Below are positions 34,637 through 43,157 of a DNA stretch of 44,678 nucleotides, piece after piece; position 1 is the first letter of the stretch, and each line of letters opens with the position of its first letter. Under the pieces are notes generated by a model. That model searched no databases. It worked only from the letters and a program-made list of their open reading frames with translations, and was not told the DNA's origin. The position numbers were made by a program, and so were the translations under genes. Source of the stretch: JAQIBY01 sp051747965 (GTDB lineage Bacteria > Bacteroidota > Bacteroidia > Bacteroidales > ML635J-15); the NCBI GenBank assembly GCA_051747965.1, contig JBNJGS010000017.1, forward strand, positions 1 through 44,678, in the 5' to 3' direction.

Positions 34637-35431
34637 ATGAAACATTCATTGGTTTTAATTATTGCCTTTTCGGTTATTGCCATTGGCCTGTCGTCCTGCG
34701 AAAAAGACGATGAGCCTGAAATTATTGAGCCCGGGGCAATTCCCGGATGGGCCTATGGAATCTGGAAATGGAATGCAAATGAAACCCATTTTACCCTTGA
34801 GGTTGACAGTGAAACCATTCACCTGTATTCCGGGGATGAAAGCATACTGATCAAAAGTATCGATGAAACAGATCATGACTTAATACAGGACACTGCCGTG
34901 TGGATTTTCTTTGCAAAAGATCTGAAAATGAGCCTGAGAACTGATTTCAACGGCATCCACCATACTGCAAGATTGCAAATCAGAAATGCCCCGGATTGGT
35001 TCCCCGAAGATGGCCTTGATTATTCACAAACCACAGATTTTGTTCCCCGTTCCCGCTTGGATATCCCCGAATGGTTAATCGGAACATGGCAGGGAGAAAG
35101 TGCTTTGAGCAATGCTTATGATGGCACACAGATTGTCCTTTCCAACGGTGCTGATTTGTTGTACCGGGTGGAGAATATGACAGCCACCAGCCTGATGGAT
35201 GATTATGTCATTCATGATGCGAATATCCAACAGAATGAAAGTGGAGTGAATGAACCAGACGGTTATCCGTATTTCTATTTCACGGCCCATGGCGCAACTG
35301 CTGTTCAGTACATGTTTGAAAAGACTTCGGATACAACAGTGCACTTTGTGTTGCGTTCAGGCACAGAAAGTCCATCATCAACCCAGGTGGATGCAGAGCT
35401 TATCAGGGTTGATTCCTCTGGTTCTTCCTGA
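34637..35431 (+). CDS. lipoprotein with two tandem similar domains
   Basis: A 264-residue lipoprotein (lipobox L-S-S-C, Cys21; then an acidic linker). Two halves look homologous: 'AIPGWAYGIWKWNANETHFTLE' with 'IHLYSGDESILIKSID', and 'DIPEWLIGTWQGES' with 'IVLSNGADLLYRVEN'. The 'W.[YI]G.W......' pattern resembles the first strand of lipocalin-like barrels, so each half could be a small beta barrel. The C-terminal 'TSDTTVHFVLRSG' ends the second copy. No function is recognised. Its 3' end overlaps the convergent EamA gene by 29 nt. Confidence 0.75.
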   Translation: MKHSLVLIIAFSVIAIGLSSCEKDDEPEIIEPGAIPGWAYGIWKWNANETHFTLEVDSETIHLYSGDESILIKSIDETDHDLIQDTAVWIFFAKDLKMSLRTDFNGIHHTARLQIRNAPDWFPEDGLDYSQTTDFVPRSRLDIPEWLIGTWQGESALSNAYDGTQIVLSNGADLLYRVENMTATSLMDDYVIHDANIQQNESGVNEPDGYPYFYFTAHGATAVQYMFEKTSDTTVHFVLRSGTESPSSTQVDAELIRVDSSGSS

Positions 35432-36308
35432 TTTTGTGCTGCTGATACTGCGCTGAAAGCATGCCTGCAAGCATCAGGCCACAGCCAAGAATAATCCGTT
35501 CAGTAACAGGCTCGTTCAGAATCAGCCAGCCACCAAAAACCGCAAAAACCGATTCAAGGCTGAGTATGATCGCAGCATGGCCGGCGGGGGCTTCTTTTTG
35601 TGCAAAAACCTGAAGGGTATAAGCTACTCCTGCAGAAAAGACTCCCCCGTAAACTATTGGAATTACAGCTTTGAGTACATTTGTAAGTATTATTTCCTCA
35701 GTAATGAATGCCACAATAAAACTCAACACGGAAACAAGAAAAAACTGAATTACTGATAGTCTGACTGCATTAAATTTTGGTGACATCCAGCCGACAATAA
35801 TAACATGAATGGCAAAAAAAACAGCACAAATAAGAACAAGCAAATCTCCACGATTGATCGTGAAATTTTCCTGCCCACTCAGAAAGTACATCCCCGCAAT
35901 GGCAAGAAAAGCCCCCAGCCAGACACCTGCACCGGCTTTTTGGTTCCATAACAGCCCCAGAACAGGTACGAAAATCACATAGAGACCTGTGATGAATCCG
36001 GCATTGCCCGCAGTGGTATACAATAAACCTACCTGCTGGAAAGAAGATCCGAGAAAAAGAGCAATACCGGCAATCCCGCCATAGAAGAAAATTCTCATTC
36101 CTGTCCTGCCCGGCATTTTACGTTTGTTTACCGGTAATGCAAGTAGAGGAAGGAGAGAAGCACCACCCAATGCAAAGCGGAAAGCATTGTATGTATACGG
36201 CCCTACATGATCAAGTCCGGCGCGCTGAGCAACAAAAGCAAAACCCCAGATCATAGCTGTCAGCAGCAGAAGAAAATCGGCACGATATGCTTTTGGCTGT
36301 ACACCCAT
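35403..36308 (-). CDS. EamA-family (DMT superfamily) transporter
   Basis: A 301-residue inner-membrane protein with ten predicted helices in two EamA repeats. The first begins 'RADFLLLLTAMIWGFAFVAQRAG' and the second 'RGDLLVLICAVFFAIHVII' (both broken at natural points); 'YTLQVFAQKEAPAGHAAIIL' and 'SVFAVFGGWLILNEP' are typical of the second repeat. Such proteins export amino acids or other metabolites; the substrate cannot be inferred. Its 3' end overlaps the lipoprotein gene tail to tail. Confidence 0.92.
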   Translation of the reverse strand: MGVQPKAYRADFLLLLTAMIWGFAFVAQRAGLDHVGPYTYNAFRFALGGASLLPLLALPVNKRKMPGRTGMRIFFYGGIAGIALFLGSSFQQVGLLYTTAGNAGFITGLYVIFVPVLGLLWNQKAGAGVWLGAFLAIAGMYFLSGQENFTINRGDLLVLICAVFFAIHVIIVGWMSPKFNAVRLSVIQFFLVSVLSFIVAFITEEIILTNVLKAVIPIVYGGVFSAGVAYTLQVFAQKEAPAGHAAIILSLESVFAVFGGWLILNEPVTERIILGCGLMLAGMLSAQYQQHKIRKNQRNQP

Positions 36309-36366
36309 TGTGTATCTATTGTCTGTTCAACATAGCTGCTGACATGGTCATTAACAGGATTTGAAA

Positions 36367-37425
36367 TCAAAACTGAAGGTCAAGCGTGGCCTCCCAGATA
36401 GTATTGGGATAATTCTCCGGCCCTTTGTAAAGCTTGTCGTAACTGAGAATCAACTTATTGTTTTTGTGAAAACGCCAAACGGCCGCAATGATGAGTCTTT
36501 CTTCTTCAAATGCCAGCTCGGGCTGGGTATAATCCAGGTACTGGGAATCATATCGTAGCCATGCAGCAAGTCCGGTCTTTGGTTCACGAAATTCAGCAAA
36601 GGCGGAATAACCGTGATGTGGAACGCTTCTGTAAGTGCGTTCACTGATAAAGCCATCATTGTATGACCCAAAGCCTTCGTAATATTCACCGTAAATCAGG
36701 AAAAATTTGTGTTCATAAGCCAGGTGAACACCGTTTAGCCGGAAACGGTTGTTGCGTATGCTGTTGCTGTTACCCCACGCACCATGATATGTGGCAAGCA
36801 GTCCACCGAATTTTTTCGGGAATGGCCTGAATGTCAGTCGCCACTCAAGTGTTTTGTTTGCATTTTCTTCTATAGCGTGATAACCTCCACCATTATAAAC
36901 CCCTATAGCCATGCTTCCGTACGTTCCCGGACTTCCGCTTGTAAAGCCCTTAGGCTCATATTTTTTTCCAAAACTCGTATTGAAATTCAATCCGTAATCT
37001 GTGGAGTTGATGACATCTGCTGTTTCAAGAAACATAGGACCCTGGGCACGGTAGTGGTTGATTTTTTGTTCATAATCTATCCATGGTCTTGGCGTTAGTC
37101 CCACTTTGATGTTGCTCCCTGTAAATATGCTGAAATCATTCAATGAAAACTGTGCATAAAGGTATTTCAGCCGAAGTTCAATATTGCCTCTGTCTGCACC
37201 TTCCCTGTCAATTGTGATGTCTGGTGTGATCCGGCCGGAGAGCCAGGGTGTGATTTGAGGCTTGTACGTGATGTATGCTCTTTTTAGCTGAAACTGATTG
37301 AAATTGTCTTCTTCCTGATGTTGAAATCCAATGTACCATTTACCACTGAAATCATCCTGTGACATTCCCTTGCCAGCCAGAAAAAATGTGAACGCGAGAA
37401 ATAATAATCTTAACCGTGTTTTCAT
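36367..37425 (-). CDS. porin-like outer-membrane protein (phosphate-selective porin O/P type)
   Basis: A 352-residue barrel with a signal peptide ending 'GKGMSQ'. It has 'FQLKRAYITYKPQITPWLSG' and 'RLKYLYAQFSL', the pattern of the OprO/OprP-like 'RRA.....G.......' region. It ends 'TIWEATLDLQF' with a terminal Phe, and long alternating strands lie between ('RLNGVHLAYEHKFFLIYGEYY'-type). Probably a small-solute porin. The 58-nt gap to the EamA gene suggests they could share a transcript, but this is not certain. Confidence 0.78.
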   Translation of the reverse strand: MKTRLRLLFLAFTFFLAGKGMSQDDFSGKWYIGFQHQEEDNFNQFQLKRAYITYKPQITPWLSGRITPDITIDREGADRGNIELRLKYLYAQFSLNDFSIFTGSNIKVGLTPRPWIDYEQKINHYRAQGPMFLETADVINSTDYGLNFNTSFGKKYEPKGFTSGSPGTYGSMAIGVYNGGGYHAIEENANKTLEWRLTFRPFPKKFGGLLATYHGAWGNSNSIRNNRFRLNGVHLAYEHKFFLIYGEYYEGFGSYNDGFISERTYRSVPHHGYSAFAEFREPKTGLAAWLRYDSQYLDYTQPELAFEEERLIIAAVWRFHKNNKLILSYDKLYKGPENYPNTIWEATLDLQF

Positions 37426-37523
37426 AGCGGCTGTAAAAATAGTAATTTTCGTTGGTGAGGGAAATATTTTCTATAGTGAAAAAATAATGACTTTTTCCGC
37501 CTTTTATTTCCGATTTGAATTTT

Positions 37524-38441
37524 TTACCGTTTGCGGGTAATGCTCCCCAATCGTAATTTTACAAATTGAATGATCTCATCGGCAATGTCTTTTTCCATGG
37601 CTTTTTCCAAACCCTCAAATCCTGGTGATGAGTTGACTTCGCAAATCTTAAAACCTTCCTTATCAAACAGCAGGTCTATGCCGGCAATGTCCAGTTTTAG
37701 AATTCTGCTGATTTCCAGAACCAGCCACTCTATCTGAGGTGTAATCTCGAATTTTTTCACCTTGCCACCACGGGAAAAATTTGCCCTGAAATCACCATCG
37801 CTTGATTCCCGCTCCATGGCACCAACAATTCTTCCACCAACTGTCAGTACACGCAGATCCCGGCCATGAGAACTTTTGATGTATTCCTGAATGATAAAGT
37901 TGGCTTTTGGGTTTGTGGTTTGTACCAGCCGCATCAGGTTCATAAAATCGTCCTTGTCTTTTGCCAGAAATACACCGCTGCCCTGGGTGCCACTCAGGCT
38001 TTTTATTACTGCCGGAAATCCCAGTTGCTTGCGGATCTGCTCGGGATCAACCGGCCATTTTGCCAGCATGGTTTTGGGAATCGGCAATCCGCTTTCAGCC
38101 AGTATCTGTAGATGATAGAGCTTATCTTTTACTGCATCTATGCTCGCCGAATCATTGAATGAGTACACACCAAGCCGCTCAAGATGCCGAATCACAGCAA
38201 AGGCAAAATATGTGGTTGATGAACCCATGCGCGGAATCAGAAAGTCGGGCAGGGGAGTGGGAACATTGTCAATCAGAACACTTCTTCTGTCCTCTCTGGT
38301 AACAACGATTTCAAACTGTTCCGGTTGAAATACTTGTATTTCTATGTCATGCCTGGCTGCAGTTTCAATCAGCTTATTGACTTCATATGCCTCGGGTCGT
38401 AGCATATTTTCAGAATCCCGGTATAATATCCATCCTAACAT
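37524..38441 (-). CDS. RimK-family ATP-grasp ligase
   Basis: A 305-residue ATP-grasp enzyme. It has the RimK pre-domain ('MLGWILYRDSENMLRPEAYEV', in pieces, and 'DFLIPRMGSSTTYF'), the ATP-binding 'PAVIKSLSGTQGSGVFLA', 'FIIQEYIKSSHGRDLRVLTV', 'GAMERESSDGDFRANFSRGG', and the metal-binding 'GIDLLFDKEGFKICEVNSSPG'. RimK adds glutamate to the C terminus of ribosomal protein S6; relatives make other peptide bonds, so the true acceptor is open. It overlaps the upstream glutamine amidotransferase gene by 7 nt, which points to coupled expression and possibly a shared substrate. Confidence 0.92.
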   Translation of the reverse strand: MLGWILYRDSENMLRPEAYEVNKLIETAARHDIEIQVFQPEQFEIVVTREDRRSVLIDNVPTPLPDFLIPRMGSSTTYFAFAVIRHLERLGVYSFNDSASIDAVKDKLYHLQILAESGLPIPKTMLAKWPVDPEQIRKQLGFPAVIKSLSGTQGSGVFLAKDKDDFMNLMRLVQTTNPKANFIIQEYIKSSHGRDLRVLTVGGRIVGAMERESSDGDFRANFSRGGKVKKFEITPQIEWLVLEISRILKLDIAGIDLLFDKEGFKICEVNSSPGFEGLEKAMEKDIADEIIQFVKLRLGSITRKR

Positions 38442-39295
38442 ATTTCTATTTGTAAAAAGTGATAATTCAGGTTTTCATTGATAATCATAAGAGCATTTTC
38501 CGGAATTTCTTCCCACACAGCCGGTTGGTTATTTAGCGGTTCCGATGCAATGATAAGGAAATTCTCATCTTCAGAAGATTGCACAATTTTTAATTTGTTT
38601 TTATCGTATCCCATTTTTTTGCCTGCACTGTAATACAGGCTTGGCGGGTCCTTTTCTCCTGAATCACTGAAACGGGAAATCAGGGTGATTATTCCGTCTG
38701 TAAAGGCAAAATTCAAAGAATTGTGTCCTTCACATTCCCGGTTAAGCTCGCAAATAACTTCCAGCGTGGCATTGAAGGCTCTGATATAATCTGCAGGGCC
38801 ATAGGAGTCAGATTTTGTCTCCCATAGATGATCCAGAAATAATGCAAAAGCATATTCGGAATCTGTATTGCCCTGAATCACGTTGTAGGCCTCCTCACTC
38901 AGCCGGTTGGAAATTGCCCTGCGGATTTTGCGGAAGCAGGCGATTTTTCCATTGTGCATCCAAAGCATGTGCTTGTACTTGAAAGGATGACAATTGGTTT
39001 CATCCACGGGAATGCCATGTGATGCCGCCCTGACATGCGCGAAAATTCTTTTTGACTGGATTAAACGGGATATCTCAATGAGGTTGCGGTTGCTCCACGC
39101 CGGTGTGATCTCCCGGAAAACCGCAGGTTCCGGTGATATTTCTTCCTGATACCAGGCTACTCCGAAACCATCTGCATTGACGGAGTAGCTCCTTTCCTGG
39201 GACTCAAAGCTCTGCTTCAGCAGCGAATGTCCCGGCCTTACCAACAGGTCATGCATCCCTGTCTTCGGCCCCTGATAAATAAATAAACGACACAT
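38435..39295 (-). CDS. class II glutamine amidotransferase domain protein (YafJ/EgtC-like)
   Basis: A 286-residue Ntn hydrolase. It starts M-C-R-L-F, so Cys2 becomes the N-terminal nucleophile after Met removal. 'RIFAHVRAASHGIPVDETNCHPF' (in pieces), 'MLWMHNGKIACFRKIRR', 'GNTDSEYAFALFLDHL' and 'SLNFAFTDG' match the YafJ/EgtC/DUG3 type of class II glutamine amidotransferase, which hydrolyses gamma-glutamyl amide bonds. No synthetase domain is attached, so it probably acts as a hydrolase. It overlaps the RimK-like gene by 7 nt: one enzyme can make and the other can cut gamma- or alpha-glutamyl bonds. Confidence 0.9.
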   Translation of the reverse strand: MCRLFIYQGPKTGMHDLLVRPGHSLLKQSFESQERSYSVNADGFGVAWYQEEISPEPAVFREITPAWSNRNLIEISRLIQSKRIFAHVRAASHGIPVDETNCHPFKYKHMLWMHNGKIACFRKIRRAISNRLSEEAYNVIQGNTDSEYAFALFLDHLWETKSDSYGPADYIRAFNATLEVICELNRECEGHNSLNFAFTDGIITLISRFSDSGEKDPPSLYYSAGKKMGYDKNKLKIVQSSEDENFLIIASEPLNNQPAVWEEIPENALMIINENLNYHFLQIEIC

Positions 39296-39312
39296 TTTTG
39301 TATAAAGCCGCG

Positions 39313-39320
39313 CAAATATA
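39313..39320 (-). promoter_or_regulatory. putative -7 element of the amidotransferase-rimK pair
   Basis: On the minus strand this reads TATATTTG, a perfect TAnnTTTG match 17 nt before the ATG at 39295. A divergent one for the radical SAM gene is 41 nt away. Confidence 0.4.
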
Positions 39321-39361
39321 ATTTATTTTAATAACAAAATTACCGGGTAAAAGTTTTTCTG

Positions 39362-39369
39362 TAAATTTG
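39362..39369 (+). promoter_or_regulatory. putative -7 element of the radical SAM gene
   Basis: TAAATTTG, a perfect TAnnTTTG match 16 nt before the ATG at 39386. Confidence 0.4.
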
Positions 39370-39385
39370 TAAATAATTTATCTCA

Positions 39386-40807
39386 ATGAACGTGAAACTT
39401 ACTGATGCTCAGTTGAAGTATAAGAATCAGCTGAAACCTGAATACGGGCGGTATTATCCCATCATCGATTGGGTGAATGAAGATACGGCAAAGCGCCTGA
39501 ACATGGAAAGAAAACTTTTGCTTGCCCAGCTTCAGCCTTTCGTGGAATCCGGCTGTAATGACACCAAGCCTGATGTTAGTCGCTTGTCTCCTGGTTGCCG
39601 CTTGTGTGCCGCAGGTCAGTGGTCGTGCCTGTTTATCAACGGTACATGCAATGCCAATTGTTTTTACTGCCCTGCACCTCAGAATCAAGAGGGGCTGCCA
39701 CAGTCCAATGGCCTTGATTTTCAATCCCCTCAGGCCTATGTCGCCTATGTGAAAAACTTCGGCTTTAAAGGCGTCAGTCTGAGTGGCGGAGAACCATTAC
39801 TCAGTTTTGACCGCTCTTTGGCATACCTGCAGGCAGTAAAAAAAGAGTTTGGTGACAAAATCCATGTCTGGATGTACACCAATGGAATACTGGCAAGTAA
39901 AGAAAAGCTGCAAATTCTGCGTGACGCAGGTCTTGATGAAATTCGCTTTGATATTGGCGCTACCAACTATAAGCTGAAGTATCTCAGATCTGCCATTGGC
40001 ATTATTCCGGTTGTGACAGTGGAAATCCCTGCTGTGCCGGATGAATATGATATGCTGAAAAATCTTACGCATGAGCTTTCAGATATGGGAGTAAATTATC
40101 TCAATTTGCATCAGATGCGGATGACACATCATAACATGCCGCAGTTTGTTGAACGTTCTCTGCCGATATCTCACGGTAAGCGTCCAACGGTACCTGAATC
40201 CGAAATCACTGCACTGAAAATCATGCTGCATGTTAAAACCTCCGGTATTGATTTGCCGGTGAACTACTGTTCGTTTGCCTTTAAAGACAGATATCAGCAT
40301 GCAGCAGCCCGGTACAGACATGCCAAATTCATCAAAGAAGATTATGAGGATGTAACTGAAAACGCCTACATCAGAAGCATGGCATTGCAGGGTGATCAGA
40401 AGGTGATAAATGCTTGTGTGAAAACCCTGAGGGAGTCAAGACCTGGCTGGGAATGGTATCATGAAGTACATTCCGACCGCCTGTTTTTGAATCTGGCAGC
40501 ACTGAAATGCCTGAGAGATACAAAGAAGCTGACACTTTGGGTAGGTTATCATAATACACGCATCCGTAAAGAACATGATCTTACTTATGCAGCCCGAACA
40601 ATTTACCTGAACAATGAAACACGTGTTCACATCGAAAGAAGACCTGAGGGAGCTGAATTCCCGGTTAATTCCAGAGATATCTCAATGTTTTTGGCACTTG
40701 TTTCCAATGGAATGAAAAAAAATAACCTTCCCGAACAAAAGCGTGAGTCCTGGTATCCTCTTATTTCTCATGAGTTTATAGAATCCGGTTTGCCCGATTA
40801 TTATTGA
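39386..40807 (+). CDS. radical SAM protein of unknown function (COG2108-like)
   Basis: A 473-residue protein with the radical SAM cluster motif C-N-A-N-C-F-Y-C (Cys88, Cys92, Cys95), then 'GVSLSGGEPLLSFDRSL' and 'VWMYTNGILASKEKLQIL'. Just before it is an extra cysteine group, 'SPGCRLCAAGQWSC' (Cys71, Cys74, Cys81), that may bind a second cluster. The C-terminal 170 residues ('YIRSMALQGDQ', 'GWEWYHEVHSDRLFLN', 'ARTIYLNNETRVHIERRPEGAE' in pieces) form a domain I do not recognise. The overall pattern suggests the uncharacterised relatives of pyruvate formate-lyase activase grouped as COG2108; that assignment is from memory. It has its own promoter and is followed by tRNA-Asp. Confidence 0.85.
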   Translation: MNVKLTDAQLKYKNQLKPEYGRYYPIIDWVNEDTAKRLNMERKLLLAQLQPFVESGCNDTKPDVSRLSPGCRLCAAGQWSCLFINGTCNANCFYCPAPQNQEGLPQSNGLDFQSPQAYVAYVKNFGFKGVSLSGGEPLLSFDRSLAYLQAVKKEFGDKIHVWMYTNGILASKEKLQILRDAGLDEIRFDIGATNYKLKYLRSAIGIIPVVTVEIPAVPDEYDMLKNLTHELSDMGVNYLNLHQMRMTHHNMPQFVERSLPISHGKRPTVPESEITALKIMLHVKTSGIDLPVNYCSFAFKDRYQHAAARYRHAKFIKEDYEDVTENAYIRSMALQGDQKVINACVKTLRESRPGWEWYHEVHSDRLFLNLAALKCLRDTKKLTLWVGYHNTRIRKEHDLTYAARTIYLNNETRVHIERRPEGAEFPVNSRDISMFLALVSNGMKKNNLPEQKRESWYPLISHEFIESGLPDYY

Positions 40808-40842
40808 AGCGATAAAAAAAGTTAAAAAAACTGCATTTTTGA

Positions 40843-40874
40843 TTTGCACATTTCATATTAAGACTCTATATTTG
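40843..40874 (+). promoter_or_regulatory. promoter of tRNA-Asp
   Basis: TTTG (40843-40846), exactly 20 nt, TATATTTG (40867-40874): a textbook Bacteroidota promoter, 20 nt before the mature tRNA end. Confidence 0.75.
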
Positions 40875-40894
40875 CACCACTTTACAAAACCAAC

Positions 40895-40968
40895 GGTGTC
40901 GTAGTTCAGTTGGTTAGAATGCCGGCCTGTCACGCCGGAGGTCGCGAGTTCGAGTCTCGTCGACACCG
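40895..40968 (+). tRNA. tRNA-Asp (anticodon GTC)
   Basis: A complete 74-nt cloverleaf. The acceptor stem GGTGTCG pairs with CGACACC. The anticodon arm CCGGC-CTGTCAC-GCCGG has anticodon GTC at 40929-40931, and the T arm contains GTTCGAGTC. The discriminator base is G at 40968. CCA is not encoded (the DNA continues CAG), so it must be added after transcription. Confidence 0.97.
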
Positions 40969-40971
40969 CAG

Positions 40972-41000
40972 AAACCCCGCAGAAATGTGGGGTTTTTTGT
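40972..41000 (+). terminator. intrinsic terminator after tRNA-Asp
   Basis: AACCCC (40973-40978) pairs with GGGGTT (40989-40994), followed by T residues. The core sequence CCCCGCAGAAATGTGGG occurs again at 43049-43065. Confidence 0.88.
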
Positions 41001-41106
41001 TATGGATGTCAACTAAGCATTTTTGCCTATCTGTTTTTAGTGAAAATAAGGCTTTTAGGTGAGTGAGATTTGGCTTATATTGTAGGTGTATCAATCCCAA
41101 ATTATT

Positions 41107-43014
41107 ATGAAGCGACTACTACTTCTGATTATTCCATTAATTTCCGTTCAGATTGGTTTATCCCAGACGACAATTGACTGTTCCCAATATCAGGTATGGG
41201 ATTCTGAAACCCAATATCAACGTCAACAGGCTGGAGAGCCTGTCTGGGTTGTTTATGGAAATACCTTGTACTACATGGCCGATGCAAAATGGAACACATC
41301 ATCCACACCGCCGGATGAAACTGATGACTGGACAACCCTGGGCAATTGTGGTGATGATATCAACTGGTGTGATTTCGGGAATGAATGGGATTCGGAAGAA
41401 ACGTACTCCCGTGATCCCGGAGGGGAAAGGATCTTTGTCCTGAGCCGTGGTGATCTGTACGAAATGGCCTGGGGGGAATATTGGTCACATAATGAACCAC
41501 CATATAAAGAGCAATACGATAATCGGTGGACATTTATCAGGAATTGCACCGATTTTGAAATACCGGCTTGCGGAAGCCATTCTTTATGGGAGCCTGATAT
41601 AACTTATTCCAAGGATGATGAAGTGTTTTATGCCGATTTGGTTTATGTCTGCAAAAAGTGGTGGTCGAAAAATAAAAATCCTGAAGATTATCCCGGAGAC
41701 TGGGATCAGATCGGTACATGTCAGGAGCAGACAGATGATGGCCAGTGTATGTTTACAATGTGGGAGTTTGATAATCTTGATGAGCAGTTTCTTACTGATA
41801 CCACAGGACAATATCCTGCCATTTTACACAATGCCGGAAGTGAAGCTGTTGAGGATGCATATGGACTTGATTTTGATGGTGATGATATGTTTCTTACCAT
41901 AGATGCCATCGCTGATGATTTTTCCTCTTTTTTAAATGAAAAAGGGAGTTTGTCTTTTTGGTGTATGCTTGATGGAACCAATGATTCTCAGTATTTCTTT
42001 CATGCTTTCCAGTCACAGGGGAATAAAGAAATCAGCTTGTTTTTTGAAACTGGAAATCAGCCCCAACAGAATTCCCTGGGTTTTGTTTTTGCTGATTGGT
42101 CAAGACGTCTTGTATGGGAAACGCAGAATATGCCTGTACAGATAAACGCAGGGGATAGCCAGTGGCATCATATTTTGGTTAACTGGAACCGAAACTCAGA
42201 AAAGGTATCATTTTGGGTTGATGCTACCTTAATCGCAGAGGAACAAATTCTGGATAATTTTAACTGGGATGCGGAAATTGAACATATTACACTGGGAAGC
42301 AAGTCGCCTGTATTTCCCGGAAATAATGCAAGCCCTTCTGAAGTGTATTCCGGAAAAATGGATAAACTGAGAATCTGTTCTAAAAATATTGGGCAGGAAG
42401 AAATTCAGAATATGTATAATGTGGATATGCCGACTTATGAATACAGCCTGCCGGTTCAACTTTTGTATTTTAATCCCGAATGTGGTACATATAAGGGAGT
42501 AAATGTTGAGTGGAGTACGGCATCGGAACAAAACAATGATTACTTTACCCTGTTTCGCAGTTACGACGGTGAAAACTGGGATGCAATCGCTGAGATTCCC
42601 GGTGCCGGTACTACCAATGAGGTGCAGAATTACAAATATAATGATGTTGAGCCAGCAGTCCATGATACATATTACCGCCTGATGCAAACTGATTTTGATG
42701 GTACTAGCGAGGTTTTTGATGTGTTGTCAATTTATTGTAAATACAATCACAAAGAAATTACCATTTTCCCCAATCCTGCCAGAGATTACATCATGCTTTC
42801 TTTTATCAATGAGCATCATTACGAGGCTCCGGTCATGATAGAAGTGTATGATGCATCAGGTAGAATGAGACATAAACAAGAATATTTTGCTGACCCTGAA
42901 TACAATGAGATGCGCATTGACTTGCCCTCTGATCTGAATGACGGAACTTATTACATGCAGGCAAAACTCGGTGAACAGGATCTGTACGCCAGCCCGTTTG
43001 TCGTGCAGCGGTAA
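41107..43014 (+). CDS. T9SS-exported protein with three chitin-binding-like modules and a LamG-like domain
   Basis: A 635-residue exported protein with a signal peptide ending 'QIGLSQ'. Three Cys-bracketed modules follow (residues about 22-78, 85-145, 150-205), with W-D/E-x-x-x-x-Y and a C-terminal 'DWxxxGxC' pattern, as in family 5/12 carbohydrate-binding modules. The third, 'LWEPDITYSKDDEVFYADLVYVCKKWW' (broken here by strand), is the closest. Residues about 215-430 form a concanavalin A/LamG-like domain ('GSLSFWCMLDG', 'WHHILVNWN', 'YSGKMDKLRI'). The C terminus is a T9SS type A sorting domain ('ITIFPNPARDYIML', 'LNDGTYYMQA'). Probably a surface polysaccharide-binding protein; no catalytic domain is seen. 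The ATG at 41107 begins the signal peptide directly. Confidence 0.88.
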   Translation: MKRLLLLIIPLISVQIGLSQTTIDCSQYQVWDSETQYQRQQAGEPVWVVYGNTLYYMADAKWNTSSTPPDETDDWTTLGNCGDDINWCDFGNEWDSEETYSRDPGGERIFVLSRGDLYEMAWGEYWSHNEPPYKEQYDNRWTFIRNCTDFEIPACGSHSLWEPDITYSKDDEVFYADLVYVCKKWWSKNKNPEDYPGDWDQIGTCQEQTDDGQCMFTMWEFDNLDEQFLTDTTGQYPAILHNAGSEAVEDAYGLDFDGDDMFLTIDAIADDFSSFLNEKGSLSFWCMLDGTNDSQYFFHAFQSQGNKEISLFFETGNQPQQNSLGFVFADWSRRLVWETQNMPVQINAGDSQWHHILVNWNRNSEKVSFWVDATLIAEEQILDNFNWDAEIEHITLGSKSPVFPGNNASPSEVYSGKMDKLRICSKNIGQEEIQNMYNVDMPTYEYSLPVQLLYFNPECGTYKGVNVEWSTASEQNNDYFTLFRSYDGENWDAIAEIPGAGTTNEVQNYKYNDVEPAVHDTYYRLMQTDFDGTSEVFDVLSIYCKYNHKEITIFPNPARDYIMLSFINEHHYEAPVMIEVYDASGRMRHKQEYFADPEYNEMRIDLPSDLNDGTYYMQAKLGEQDLYASPFVVQR

Positions 43015-43042
43015 GGGGGGGAATATCGGCACAAAATGAAGT

Positions 43043-43073
43043 AGAAAACCCCGCAGAAATGTGGGTTTTTTTG
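43043..43073 (+). terminator. intrinsic terminator after the T9SS cargo gene
   Basis: Stem AACCC/GGGTT with a CGCAGAAATGT loop region and a T-run. It repeats the core of the tRNA-Asp terminator at 40972-41000. Confidence 0.7.
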
Positions 43074-43157
43074 ATGTTTGATGGAAATGTTGTATTTTAG
43101 AAGGTGAGAACGCTTGTTGTTTCCAACACCATAAAAGAATACAGAATTACCAGCAAT

